Shown here: positions 16,728 through 25,241 of the stretch, piece after piece
Layout: every line of letters begins with the position of its first letter
How positions within the stretch are numbered: position 1 is the stretch's first letter
Notes under the pieces: generated by a model
What the model was told of the DNA's origin: nothing
Seen by the model: only the letters and a program-made list of their open reading frames with translations
The model's database searches: none
Position numbers and translations under genes: made by a program
Assembly: GCF_001040945.1 (NCBI RefSeq)
Contig: NZ_CP011930.1
Location: 1,798,001 to 1,862,000 of the forward strand
Reading direction: 5' to 3'
From: Herbaspirillum seropedicae
Lineage (GTDB): Bacteria > Pseudomonadota > Gammaproteobacteria > Burkholderiales > Burkholderiaceae_D
Length of the DNA stretch: 64,000 nt

Positions 16728-18494
16728 TTAACCGCCCAGCAATCTTTCCCTGACCGATTCTTCTTCGGCATGCGCGGCGCTGGCGCGGGCCAGGTCCGAC
16801 AGGGATAGCACGCCCACCAGCTTGCGCCGCTCCGGTCCTGCCACCACCGGCAGGCGCGCCACGCCCAGGCGGGCCATCATCCCCGCTGCGCTGCGAGCGC
16901 TCATGTGCGGCAGCAGATAGTGTTCATGTCCCTGGGCAAGGGTGTCGCAGGGCTGGGAGGCATCGGCATGTTCCAGCGCGCGCAGCGCCAGCATGCCCAC
17001 CAGGTGCACGCCATCGGTGACCGGATAATAGCGATGCACATGTTCCTGCGCCCGGCACCAGGCCAGCGCCTCGGCGGCGGGCAGGGCGCCGGCCAGCGTC
17101 TGCGGAGCGGCGGTCATCAGCTCTTCCACATGCATGCGTTCGAGCGGATCGACGCCATATTCACGATGGACGTGCAGGCCGCGACGGGCGATCTTCTCGG
17201 TCATGATGGAGCGTTTCATCAGCAGCACATTCACGCCATAGGCCACGGCGGTGGTAGCGATGAGGGGCAGCAATGCCTGGCTGGCGTGGGTCAGGCCAAA
17301 GGCGAAGACGATCGCCGTCAACGGCGCACCCAGCACACTGCCCAGCACCCCGGCCATGCAGACCAGCGGCCACAGGCCATCGGACCCGCCCGGCAGCCAG
17401 GGCGAGAGCACCAGCCCCAGGCCGGCGCCCAGCATCAGCAACGGCGCCAATACCCCGCCCGAGGTGCCCGAGCCCAGCGCCAGCAGCCAGATCACGGCCT
17501 TCACCAACAGCAGGGCCAGCGCCGCCGACAGCAGCATATGCTGGTGCAGCAGGTCGCCGATGACGTCATAGCCCACCCCCAGCGCGCGCGGTTGCAACAG
17601 GCCGCCCAGGCCCACCGCAATGCCGCCCAGCGCCGGCCACCACATCCAGTGCAGCCGCAGGCGGTGGAAGCCATCTTCAATGCGATACAGGGCCAGCGTC
17701 AGGGCGGCGGCCAGCACGCCGCTGGCCAGGCCGGCCACCAGGCAGGAGAGCAGCGCCACCGGGGTGGGCGCAGCGACGTCCAGGGGAAACAAGGGGCCTG
17801 CCTCCACCAGCCAGGGCCGCACGAACCCGGCCACCGCGCACGCCAGCGCCACCGGCAAGAGGCTGCGCGGCTTCAGTTCGAACAGCAGCAGTTCGACGGC
17901 CAGCAGCACCGCCGCCAGCGGCGTGCCGAAGATGGCCGTCATGCCGGCGCAGGCGCCGGCCACCAGCAAGGTCTTGCGCTCGGCGGCGGTCAGGTGCAGC
18001 AACTGCGCCAGCAGCGAGCCGATGGAGCCGCCCGTCATGATGATCGGACCTTCCGCACCGAAGGGTCCGCCACTGCCGATCACGATGCCCGATGACAAGG
18101 GCTTGAGCAGCGCGACCTTGGGCGACATGCGGCTCTTGCCGAAGAGGATGGCTTCAATCGCTTCAGGAATGCCGTGGCCGCGGATCTTGTCGCTGCCATA
18201 GCGCGCCATCAGGCCCACGATGAGCCCGCCGGCGATGGGCAGCAGGGCGGCGATCCAGCCCAGTGTATGGGTGGCGGGCGTGCTGGCGGCCAGTGACAGG
18301 CGCTGGAAATAGAACAGATTGGTGAACAGCGCAATGAGCTTGAGCAGCAGCCAGGCCGCGCCGGTGGACAGCAGGCCGATCGGCAGGGCGATCGCGCACA
18401 GGTAGGGCAGCCGCCGGTCGGCTGTGTAGTCGCGTTTATGTTTCATCGTGGAGAAGCGGGTGGGCGCTTTCTTTGGATCTTGTTGATCGATCAA
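16728..18494 (-). CDS. ClC-family chloride channel/transporter with C-terminal CBS domains
   Basis: A 588-residue membrane protein. The ClC anion-pathway motif is at residues 140-150 (GSGGPFGAEGP), and Glu148 is the gating glutamate. The second motif (GSGTSGGVLAPLLMLGAGLG) corresponds to the GxFxP region. A cytoplasmic tail of about 150 residues looks like a CBS pair (MTAAPQTL..., then GMMARLGVARLPVV and LVGVLSLSDLAR). The open frame begins at a TTG (18494); an ATG at 18446 (MKHKRDYTADRR) is an equally possible start. It stands alone and is convergent with the preceding small secreted protein. Transport mode, channel or Cl-/H+ exchange, is not certain. Confidence 0.9.
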   Translation of the reverse strand: MIDQQDPKKAPTRFSTMKHKRDYTADRRLPYLCAIALPIGLLSTGAAWLLLKLIALFTNLFYFQRLSLAASTPATHTLGWIAALLPIAGGLIVGLMARYGSDKIRGHGIPEAIEAILFGKSRMSPKVALLKPLSSGIVIGSGGPFGAEGPIIMTGGSIGSLLAQLLHLTAAERKTLLVAGACAGMTAIFGTPLAAVLLAVELLLFELKPRSLLPVALACAVAGFVRPWLVEAGPLFPLDVAAPTPVALLSCLVAGLASGVLAAALTLALYRIEDGFHRLRLHWMWWPALGGIAVGLGGLLQPRALGVGYDVIGDLLHQHMLLSAALALLLVKAVIWLLALGSGTSGGVLAPLLMLGAGLGLVLSPWLPGGSDGLWPLVCMAGVLGSVLGAPLTAIVFAFGLTHASQALLPLIATTAVAYGVNVLLMKRSIMTEKIARRGLHVHREYGVDPLERMHVEELMTAAPQTLAGALPAAEALAWCRAQEHVHRYYPVTDGVHLVGMLALRALEHADASQPCDTLAQGHEHYLLPHMSARSAAGMMARLGVARLPVVAGPERRKLVGVLSLSDLARASAAHAEEESVRERLLGG

Positions 18495-18704
18495 GAAGTC
18501 GCCATGGTAAAGGGATAAAGCGCAAATATATCACAACGTGATATAAATGGATGTGACTGGGTTTCAGTACGTGCGCAGCCATGCCGGATGGCTTATCCGC
18601 TTTTCTTCTATGCACTGGCGGAACAATTCGTTCGCATCACTGGCCGGCATGGCTAATCTCATCGCTCAGACTTTTCCCTGACCAACGAGATTTCCGGAGC
18701 CCGC

Positions 18705-19715
18705 ATGCCGCATGACCAAGCACAAAGAAACAAGGCCATCCAGACCGCCGTAAGGAGCCCACGCCGCCGCCGTCTCATCGCCGGCGCGGTGACGCTCGGG
18801 GCTGCTGCCGCCGCAGGGGCGAGCTTGCCCGCATGGGTGCATGCGGCTGCGCCCCGTCAGTTGCGGGTGGGCTATCAGAAAGGCGCGCTCAGCCTCATCC
18901 GCGCCCACGGCGTGCTGGAGCAGCGCCTGGCGCCCCTGGGGGCCACGGTGAAGTGGGTGGAATTCAGTGCCGGCCCGGTGCAGCTGGAGGCCTTGGGCGC
19001 GGGTTCGATCGACTTTGGTGATGTCGGAGAAGCGCCGCCCATCTTTGCGCAGGCGGCAGGCACGCCGCTGGTGTATGTGGGCGCGACGGTGCCGCGGCCT
19101 TACGTGGAAGCGGTGCTGGTGAAGGACGACAGCGAGCTGCAGCGACCGCAGCAGTTGAAGGGCAAGCGCATCGCCTTGAACAAGGGCTCCAATGTCCATT
19201 ACTTCCTGGTCAAGCTGCTGGAAAAGCATGGCTTGAAATACGGCGACGTCACGCCGGTCTGGCTGGCTCCGGCGGATGCCCGCGCCGCTTTCGAGCGGGG
19301 CGCGGTCGACGCCTGGGCGATCTGGGAGCCCTACCTGGCCGCCGCCCAGCAGGGTTTGAAGGCGCGCATCCTGGCCGATGCCGACGGCGTGGTCAAGAAT
19401 CGCGCCTACTATTTCTCGACCCGGGACTATGCCCGCGACCACGCCGACCTGCTGCGCATTGCACTGGAAGAGCTGGGCAAGATCGATGCATGGGCCCAGG
19501 CCCGGCCCGATGAATACGCCAGCGAGCTGGCCGGCATCCTGGGCTTGCCCAGGAGCGTGCTGGACGTGGTGGTGCGGCGTTATCACTATGGCACGCTGCC
19601 CATCACCCGCGCCATCCTCGACGAGCAGCAGCAGATCGCCGACACCTTCCTGGACCTTCGGCTCATTCCCCGCAAGATCAGCTTGCTGGAAGCTGCGCCG
19701 CCCTGGCTGGCGTGA
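18705..19715 (+). CDS. ABC transporter substrate-binding protein, aliphatic sulfonate (SsuA) type
   Basis: A 336-residue periplasmic binding protein. The N-terminus (RSPRRRRLIAGAVTLG... to WVHAAAP) resembles a twin-arginine or Sec signal of about 47 residues. The mature part has the SsuA/NMT1 pattern (LRVGYQKGALSLIRAHGVLE, GSIDFGDVGEAPPIFAQAAG, AFERGAVDAWAIWEPYLA). A CCGGAG site precedes the ATG. No permease or ATPase gene is adjacent, so it is an orphan binding protein that must share a transporter encoded elsewhere. With ssuD at 10-11 kb it suggests dispersed alkanesulfonate genes. Confidence 0.88.
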   Translation: MPHDQAQRNKAIQTAVRSPRRRRLIAGAVTLGAAAAAGASLPAWVHAAAPRQLRVGYQKGALSLIRAHGVLEQRLAPLGATVKWVEFSAGPVQLEALGAGSIDFGDVGEAPPIFAQAAGTPLVYVGATVPRPYVEAVLVKDDSELQRPQQLKGKRIALNKGSNVHYFLVKLLEKHGLKYGDVTPVWLAPADARAAFERGAVDAWAIWEPYLAAAQQGLKARILADADGVVKNRAYYFSTRDYARDHADLLRIALEELGKIDAWAQARPDEYASELAGILGLPRSVLDVVVRRYHYGTLPITRAILDEQQQIADTFLDLRLIPRKISLLEAAPPWLA

Positions 19716-19743
19716 GCCCGAGATCAAGAGGGGCGCCATGAAG

Positions 19744-19775
19744 AACGCCGTCGCGGATTGCTCCGCGACGGCGTT
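19744..19775. terminator. Strong hairpin between convergent genes
   Basis: A perfect 13-bp stem (AACGCCGTCGCGG / CCGCGACGGCGTT) with a 6-base loop, placed between the convergent ends of the binding-protein gene and the phosphoesterase gene. No T-run follows, so it may be a bidirectional or Rho-assisted terminator. Just beyond it, 19802-19835 holds three imperfect 11-base repeats of the GGGTCCGTATC type that reach the phosphoesterase stop. Confidence 0.6.
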
Positions 19776-19831
19776 GTCAGTTCTGCTGCCAGGAAGGATC
19801 AGGTCCGTATCGGGTCCCTATCGGGTCCGTA

Positions 19832-21544
19832 TCAGACCTTCAATTGCAGCGCATTGGTCAAATCCCCCATAGGCTGCTGCCCACGCGCGATCATGGCCTC
19901 GTCGCGCTGCTTGAGACCGTCCAGCTTCTCGAGGTCGAAGGTGCGGGTGATCAGGCGCAGGATGGACGCCGTGTCATAGACCGTGTGGTCCACCGTCCCC
20001 TTGCGCGCGAAGGGGGAGACCACCAGCGCCGGTACGCGCGTGCCCGGACCCCAGCGGTCGCCCTTGGGCGGGGCGACGTGATCCCACCAACCGCCGTTTT
20101 CGTCGAAGGTGACGACCACCACCATGTTCTTCCACTGCGGGCTGGCCTGCAGGCTCTTGATGATGTGGGCGATGTGACGGTCGCCGGAGGCGATGTCGGC
20201 ATAGCCGGCATGCAGGTTGAGGTTGCCCTGCGGCTTGTAGAAGGTCACCGGCGGCAGGCGACCGGCCTCGACATCGGCCAGGAAGCGGTTGGTGCGGGCT
20301 TCATCACCCAGGCCGCCGTCGCGCAGGCGCTTGTTGCGCTCGGCGGGGTTTTCCGGACCCAGGTTCTTGAAGTAGTTGAAGGGCTGGTGGTGGTACTGGA
20401 AATTGGGGATCTTGGGGATGCCCTTGGAATCCTTGAATTCATCCAGCGTGGCCTGCCAGGCGCCGGCATACCAGGCCCAGTCGATTCCTTTCTTGTTGAG
20501 CTTGTCGCCGATGTGCTCGTGCGTCTGCGGCACCAGCACGCTGGGCTGGTTCGGTTCGGCATAGGCCGGGTTGTTGCGGTCGCGGCTCCAGGTCGGCCAG
20601 TACGGCGGGGCCATGGTGTTGACGGCGTAGCCGTCCGGGGTCAGCGCGCTGGGGCCGAACTTGGGCGGGCCTTGCAGGGCGCTGGTCGGGCTGCCTTCGG
20701 CGGGCACCAGTTCCGGCGAGAGTGGGTCATTGTTCTTGGTCTTGGCCACTTGCGTGCGCGAGACCGAATTCATCACGTTGGGATAGTAGGGCGCGGTGGC
20801 GCAGATCAGGTACTGGTGGTTGAGGAAGGAGCCCCCGAAAGCGCCCTGGAAGAAGTTGTCGCACAGTACGAACTCGCGCGCCACATCCCACAGGCGCAGG
20901 TGGTAGCGGGTGTCGGCATAGTGACCCATGGTGAGGCCGCCGGAATCGGCCCAGGCCACGAAGCCATCGTTCTTGCCGCCGTTGATCTGCATCTGGTTCT
21001 GGTAGAACACATGCCACAGGTCGCGCGTGACCAGGCCCAGCGGCAGGGCTTCGCCTTGCGGGCCCTTGAGGGCGTAGGGAGCGTTGGGCAGGTTGGTCTG
21101 GTACTGCTTGCCGGCCTCGTAGGTCACGCCTTCGACGGTCTGCTCCTGGTTCACCACGCCGCTCCAGGCCGGGGGCAGTTGCTTCAACAGGCTGCCATCG
21201 CGGTCACGCTGCTGGTAGTCCGAGGGCTTGAGCGCAGACAGCGGCTTTTCCAGGCCGGGGAAATCGGCGAAGAGGTTGTTGAAGCTGCGGTTCTCGGCGT
21301 AGATCACCACGATGGTCTTGACCTGTTCGCGCAGGGCGCGGTCCAGCGCGGCGGCCTCGGCCGGATTGCCGCTGGGCGGCGGTGCGCTGCCCTGGCCCTC
21401 GGTGGCGCAGCCGGCCAGCGCGCTGCCAGCGCCCAGGGCCGCCATGCCGCCCAGGAAGCGGCGGCGGCTGGGTTGCTGCAAAGGCTGGGTAGGATCGGAA
21501 GACGCAGGCTGGCTGCCGGCGATATCGTCGTCGTGCTTGCTCAT
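19832..21544 (-). CDS. Phosphoesterase / acid phosphatase (AcpA-like), Tat-exported lipoprotein
   Basis: A 570-residue enzyme of the phosphoesterase family that includes phospholipase C and AcpA acid phosphatase. The N-terminus has a twin-arginine signal (RRRFLGGMAALGAGSALAGC) whose end forms a lipobox (LAGC), so a lipid-anchored periplasmic location is likely. The metal/active-site start motif YAENRSFNNLFADFPG lies about 75 residues in, and FDENGGWWDHVAPP near the C-terminus is the second metal-binding block. An AGGA ribosome site precedes the ATG. It is monocistronic. Substrate (phosphomonoester or phospholipid) is not settled by sequence. Confidence 0.88.
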   Translation of the reverse strand: MSKHDDDIAGSQPASSDPTQPLQQPSRRRFLGGMAALGAGSALAGCATEGQGSAPPPSGNPAEAAALDRALREQVKTIVVIYAENRSFNNLFADFPGLEKPLSALKPSDYQQRDRDGSLLKQLPPAWSGVVNQEQTVEGVTYEAGKQYQTNLPNAPYALKGPQGEALPLGLVTRDLWHVFYQNQMQINGGKNDGFVAWADSGGLTMGHYADTRYHLRLWDVAREFVLCDNFFQGAFGGSFLNHQYLICATAPYYPNVMNSVSRTQVAKTKNNDPLSPELVPAEGSPTSALQGPPKFGPSALTPDGYAVNTMAPPYWPTWSRDRNNPAYAEPNQPSVLVPQTHEHIGDKLNKKGIDWAWYAGAWQATLDEFKDSKGIPKIPNFQYHHQPFNYFKNLGPENPAERNKRLRDGGLGDEARTNRFLADVEAGRLPPVTFYKPQGNLNLHAGYADIASGDRHIAHIIKSLQASPQWKNMVVVVTFDENGGWWDHVAPPKGDRWGPGTRVPALVVSPFARKGTVDHTVYDTASILRLITRTFDLEKLDGLKQRDEAMIARGQQPMGDLTNALQLKV

Positions 21545-21737
21545 GGATGGATTCCTGTCGGATATTGTTGTGGGGTTTGGCGCGTAGCGGGAGGCAGCAT
21601 AGCGCGACCGTATGACAAGGATGTGTCTTTTTGATCAGTTGAGCAAGGTGCAAAGGCGAACAATCCTGCACCAAGAGACACTCAAACTGCGCCAGCTCCA
21701 GCGCTAGGATAGGTCATCCACATCGATGGGGGCCATC

Positions 21738-21836
21738 ATGCTGATCAAAACGCTGGGTATCCTGCTCGTCTGCGCAGGCTTCATGAGCAGTACGTTTTTC
21801 TTCCTGGTGATGGCGTTGACGGCGCCCCTGCAATGA
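21738..21836 (+). CDS. Very small membrane protein (32 aa)
   Basis: A 32-codon ORF encoding a single hydrophobic helix (LGILLVCAGFMSSTFFFLVM). GGGGG lies six bases before the ATG; an in-frame ATG at 21726 would add four residues. The amphipathic start (MLIKT) and hydrophobic core look like a small inner-membrane protein. It is too short for firm support, and the family is not recognised. Confidence 0.4.
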   Translation: MLIKTLGILLVCAGFMSSTFFFLVMALTAPLQ

Positions 21837-21859
21837 GCCGCAAGCAATGAGCAAGCCGC

Positions 21860-22582
21860 TCAATCCTGCTTGCGCAGCAGGACCGGCTTGCCCGAGCGGT
21901 TCACCGCGATGAACAGGGCCATGAGTCCCAGGAAGCCGACCAGCAACAGGCTGGCATTGACCGCCACGCGCAGGTAGCCCAGCGCATTGACGTCGATGAA
22001 GGGGTAGGGGTAGAAGCCCGACAGCGCCCCGCGCCACAGCGTGATGAACAGGTAGCCCAGCGGATAGGCCAGCCATAGCAGCGCCTTGCGCCACGAGGCC
22101 TGGAACACTGGCACGAAGAAAATCCAATAGACAATGGCCAGCAGCGGCACCACCGTATGCAGGCTTTCATTGACCAGCGCCCGGAAGCCGGTGGGCGTCC
22201 ACAGCTGTCGCAGCAGCAGGTTGTAGGCGATGCCGACGAAGGCCAGGTAGGTCACCACCGCCGTGATCACTGCTGGCTGACGGAAGAAGCGGCTCAGCGG
22301 CGTCTTCAGCGACAGGGCCAGCGAGGTAAAGCACAGGGCGCTCATCAGGATGGTCAGGTTGGTGAGGTACATCGTCAGCCGGTCCAGCCCATCCAGCACA
22401 CCGCCGCCGCGCGCCAGCAGGCGTGAGATGGTGATATCGGTCTGCGCCACGAAGGCGAACCAGCTGATGGAAGCGATCAGACATGCCAGGGCGCGCGCCG
22501 CGCTGGACTGGCGGCGCTCGGGATAGAGGCGCTCGGCAAAGGAATCCAGCGATTCCGGATCGGGGAACTGTTCGTGGTTCAT
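21860..22582 (-). CDS. Pr6Pr-family (FAR-17a/AIG1-like) membrane protein
   Basis: A 240-residue polytopic protein with six hydrophobic segments. Landmarks are YLTNLTILMSALCF (second segment), NESLHTVVPLLAIVYWIFFV and LWLAYPLGYLFITLWRG...YPYPFIDV, the pattern of the FAR-17a/AIG1-like Pr6Pr family. The ATG at 22582 (MNHEQFPDPES) is preferred over longer frames whose extra N-terminus is Pro-rich noise. Members of the related eukaryotic family hydrolyse lipid esters (FAHFA hydrolases). Whether bacterial Pr6Pr proteins do so is unknown to me. Confidence 0.75.
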   Translation of the reverse strand: MNHEQFPDPESLDSFAERLYPERRQSSAARALACLIASISWFAFVAQTDITISRLLARGGGVLDGLDRLTMYLTNLTILMSALCFTSLALSLKTPLSRFFRQPAVITAVVTYLAFVGIAYNLLLRQLWTPTGFRALVNESLHTVVPLLAIVYWIFFVPVFQASWRKALLWLAYPLGYLFITLWRGALSGFYPYPFIDVNALGYLRVAVNASLLLVGFLGLMALFIAVNRSGKPVLLRKQD

Positions 22583-23445
22583 GGTCAAGACATGGATGGC
22601 TGGAAGACCCCTGCTCACGCGCAGCAGCAAGGGCGGCGGCGGGGCGATAGCGCACATCATAAATCGGCTGGCGCGGATGTGCTTGGCCAATGACATTCCT
22701 TTTCATTGCTTACATTGCGTCACATGCTGTGACGCGAGCGCGTGTGCTCGCGTCTGTGTCGGCATGTGCCTGCCGCGGAGTGTGCGCATGCTCTTCCGTG
22801 CGGGGAAATAAGAGCTTGCGGGCATCCTCGCTTGATGAGAATGGAAGGGGGATTCGCGCTTCTCAAAGTCTAACTTTTATGCGCTCCGATCTCGGTGATG
22901 AAGTCAGCGAAAATAAAATGAAGAAGCGCTGGAATCCTTGTGGCGAGCGGCTTGCAGTCTGGTGGATGTCGCCATATGGCGACGCCATGGTGCGATCAAC
23001 TGTTACATTTTTTTTAGTTACAAGCCTCGTAGAAATATAAATAATTTCGCATGGTTTCAACGCAGGAAAATGGTCCTTCGCAGAGTGCGTCACAGAGGCG
23101 CTGCGCTGTTACAAATTTCTGGTGAACTTTAGAAAAGGCATCCTGCCGAATCGCACAGGTTTCTTCGGAGACAATCTTTCCTTGTCTCCATGCGTCGCTC
23201 ATCTGCGACGCCTTGAGCCTGTCGACGTAGCGACGCGCCGCTGAACATCCGGACCCACCCAGAAGGTCTTTCGGATCTGCACGGCAGCGCCAGCGGTACA
23301 CGCATGCGCACCACATGCATGTGCCTGCTGGTCTGCCTGCGGCAGTTCCGATTCAAGCGCGCCGCCGTTTTCGTGCTTTCCGTTTTGCACGCTTATTTTT
23401 CGCGCGTAGTGATACGCACACGCACCCTCAATTTCAGGAGATCAC
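22583..23445. other. 863-base gene-free region, AT-rich in the middle
   Basis: No ORF here has a convincing ribosome site or codon bias. The stretch 22980-23060 is far richer in A/T than its surroundings. A perfect 16-bp palindrome (GTCGCCATATGGCGAC) lies at 22968-22983. The right end must contain the bactofilin promoter. A small RNA or a decayed gene cannot be excluded. Confidence 0.55.
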
Positions 23446-23982
23446 ATGCTTCGTTCAGAATCCCTCTTCGGCAAACGCGAAACCACTTCGACCAATTCTC
23501 CTTTCAGCAGCGCTTCCAGCAACGGCAGCACCTCTACTCCTACAGGTGGCAATGTGACCAGCGTGAACAAACCAGCCCAGTATCCCTCGTCGGTCTCCAC
23601 TCCCGCTCCTGCGCAGGCGGCAGCGGAGGAGAGCGGCAGCAAGCTCACCGTGGGACCCAACATCAAGGTCAAGGGTGAGATCGAGGACTGCGACACCCTG
23701 GTGGTGGAAGGCAAGGTGCAGGCCACCATCAATTGCCGCGTCGTGCAGATCGCCGAGCGCGGCGCCTTCAAGGGTTCGGCCGAGATCGACCTGGCCGAGA
23801 TCCGTGGCGAGTTCGATGGCGAGCTGACGGTGCGCCAGAAGCTGGTGATCTATGCCAGCGGCAAGGTCACGGGCAAGATCCGTTATGGCAAGCTGGTCAT
23901 CGAAGAGGGTGGTCAACTGGCGGGCGACCTGCAGGTGGGCGGCGGTCACGAGCAGAAGGAGCTGCTGCAGAAGACGGCCTGA
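23446..23982 (+). CDS. Bactofilin family protein
   Basis: A 178-residue protein. A Ser/Thr/Pro-rich disordered N-terminus (about 1-60) is followed by the polymer-forming right-handed beta-helix (VGPNIKVKGEIEDCDTLVVE onwards, repeated V/I..G.I...DLAEIRGEFDGELTV) and a short charged tail. This is the standard bactofilin layout: a cytoskeletal polymer often tied to cell shape or envelope functions. A CAGGAG ribosome site lies nine bases before the ATG. It is not next to a peptidase or other known partner here. Confidence 0.9.
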   Translation: MLRSESLFGKRETTSTNSPFSSASSNGSTSTPTGGNVTSVNKPAQYPSSVSTPAPAQAAAEESGSKLTVGPNIKVKGEIEDCDTLVVEGKVQATINCRVVQIAERGAFKGSAEIDLAEIRGEFDGELTVRQKLVIYASGKVTGKIRYGKLVIEEGGQLAGDLQVGGGHEQKELLQKTA

Positions 23983-24283
23983 ATCCTCCACCAGGGTGGG
24001 CGTTGAGGGCGGTGCGGTGCGCTGCCCTCAGGGTGTTTCCTGTCTGAAACTATGGGTGCGGCGTTGGAAACAGCGGGGAAGTTGCCGTTATCTGTCGTGA
24101 TCATGGCGGCTTTGTTGCCTTGCTGGCATAGCTGCTGTTGCAGGCTCGGGAGGTGGATTTGTCCGCATCGCCCGGGCGTGCGACAATAGCGCCTTTCGTC
24201 CTCTTGACGGCCCGCGCGGGTCGGCGGCGGCGTCCTTGGTCGGCGCGGTCCCTGGGGACGCTGGCGTTTCTCAGTTCACTCTC
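23983..24283. other. Intergenic region, 301 bases
   Basis: Between bactofilin and purU, with both genes on the plus strand. No gene, terminator with a clear T-run, or riboswitch-like structure was recognised. It should hold the purU promoter. A sequence rich in GCCGCCG/CGGCGG lies just before the purU start. Confidence 0.5.
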
Positions 24284-25153
24284 ATGGCTCACCCGGAATA
24301 TATCCTTACCTTGTCCTGCCTGGACCAGCGCGGCATCGTGCATCGCGTCTCGGGCTTCCTGGCCGATCACGGCTGCAACATCATCGACTCGGCGCAGTTT
24401 GGTGATGCGCAGTCCAAGCTGTTCTTCATGCGGGTGCATTTCTCTTCGGAGGATGCGTCGGTGAGTGACGCTGCCTTGCGTGCCGATTTTGGTGTGCTGG
24501 GTGATGCGTTGCAGATGAACTGGCAGTTGCATGATGCTGGCAAGAAGCCGCGTGTGATGCTGATGGTGTCCAAGATCGGTCACTGTCTGAACGATCTGCT
24601 GTTCCGTTACAAGAGCGGTCTGCTGCCGGTGGAGATTCCGGCGATCGTGTCCAATCATACGGATTTCTACCAACTGGCGGCGAGCTACAACATTCCCTTC
24701 CATCATCTGCCGCTGGCAACGGGCGCGCCGATGGAGGTCAAGCGGGCGCAGGAGCAGCGCATCATGGAAATCGTGGAGGCCAACCAGATCGATCTGGTGG
24801 TGCTGGCGCGTTATATGCAGATCCTGTCGCCTGAGATGTGCGAGGCTTTGCGCGGGCGGGCGATCAATATCCACCATTCCTTCCTGCCTAGCTTCAAGGG
24901 CGCCAAGCCTTATTACCAGGCGCATGATCGGGGGGTGAAACTCATCGGGGCGACTGCGCACTTTGTTACGGGCGACCTGGATGAAGGTCCGATCATCGAG
25001 CAAGGGGTGGAACGCGTGGATCATTCCATGGGGCCGGATACCTTGACTGCTATCGGGCGGGATATCGAGTGTGTTGTGCTGGCTCGGGCTGTTAAGTGGT
25101 TTACTGAGCATCGCATTCTGTTGAATGGACATAAGACTGTGATCTTTAACTGA
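24284..25153 (+). CDS. purU: Formyltetrahydrofolate deformylase
   Basis: A 289-residue enzyme converting 10-formyl-THF to formate and THF. The N-terminal ACT domain (about 1-85, YILTLSCLDQRGIVHRVSGF) is joined to a formyltransferase-fold domain (MLMVSKIGHCLNDLLFRYKSG; HHSFLPSFKGAKPY near 197-210; TGDLDEGPIIEQ near 228-239), which carries the catalytic Asn/His/Asp set. The ATG at 24284 starts at the usual N-terminus (MAHPEYILTL). The last ~60 codons drift toward T-ending codons, following the G/T enrichment that leads into the repeat element at 25242. Confidence 0.93.
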   Translation: MAHPEYILTLSCLDQRGIVHRVSGFLADHGCNIIDSAQFGDAQSKLFFMRVHFSSEDASVSDAALRADFGVLGDALQMNWQLHDAGKKPRVMLMVSKIGHCLNDLLFRYKSGLLPVEIPAIVSNHTDFYQLAASYNIPFHHLPLATGAPMEVKRAQEQRIMEIVEANQIDLVVLARYMQILSPEMCEALRGRAINIHHSFLPSFKGAKPYYQAHDRGVKLIGATAHFVTGDLDEGPIIEQGVERVDHSMGPDTLTAIGRDIECVVLARAVKWFTEHRILLNGHKTVIFN

Positions 25154-25241
25154 TCCTTTCTGGTTTTTGCTTTTGGTTTTCGTTTTCGTTGTGTGGACGC
25201 CGTCTGGCCTTTTTGGGGTTGGGCGGCGTTTTGCGTTTTTG

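Noticed and set aside
19844..21634. A 596-codon plus-strand frame opposite the phosphoesterase.
   Set aside because: Antisense shadow of a gene with clear Tat signal and family motifs; its own product has no recognisable domains.
22690..23040. A 116-codon plus-strand frame in the gap before bactofilin, and several overlapping minus-strand frames.
   Set aside because: Irregular codon use, no ribosome site, Cys/Ser-rich product without domain; the frames overlap each other heavily.
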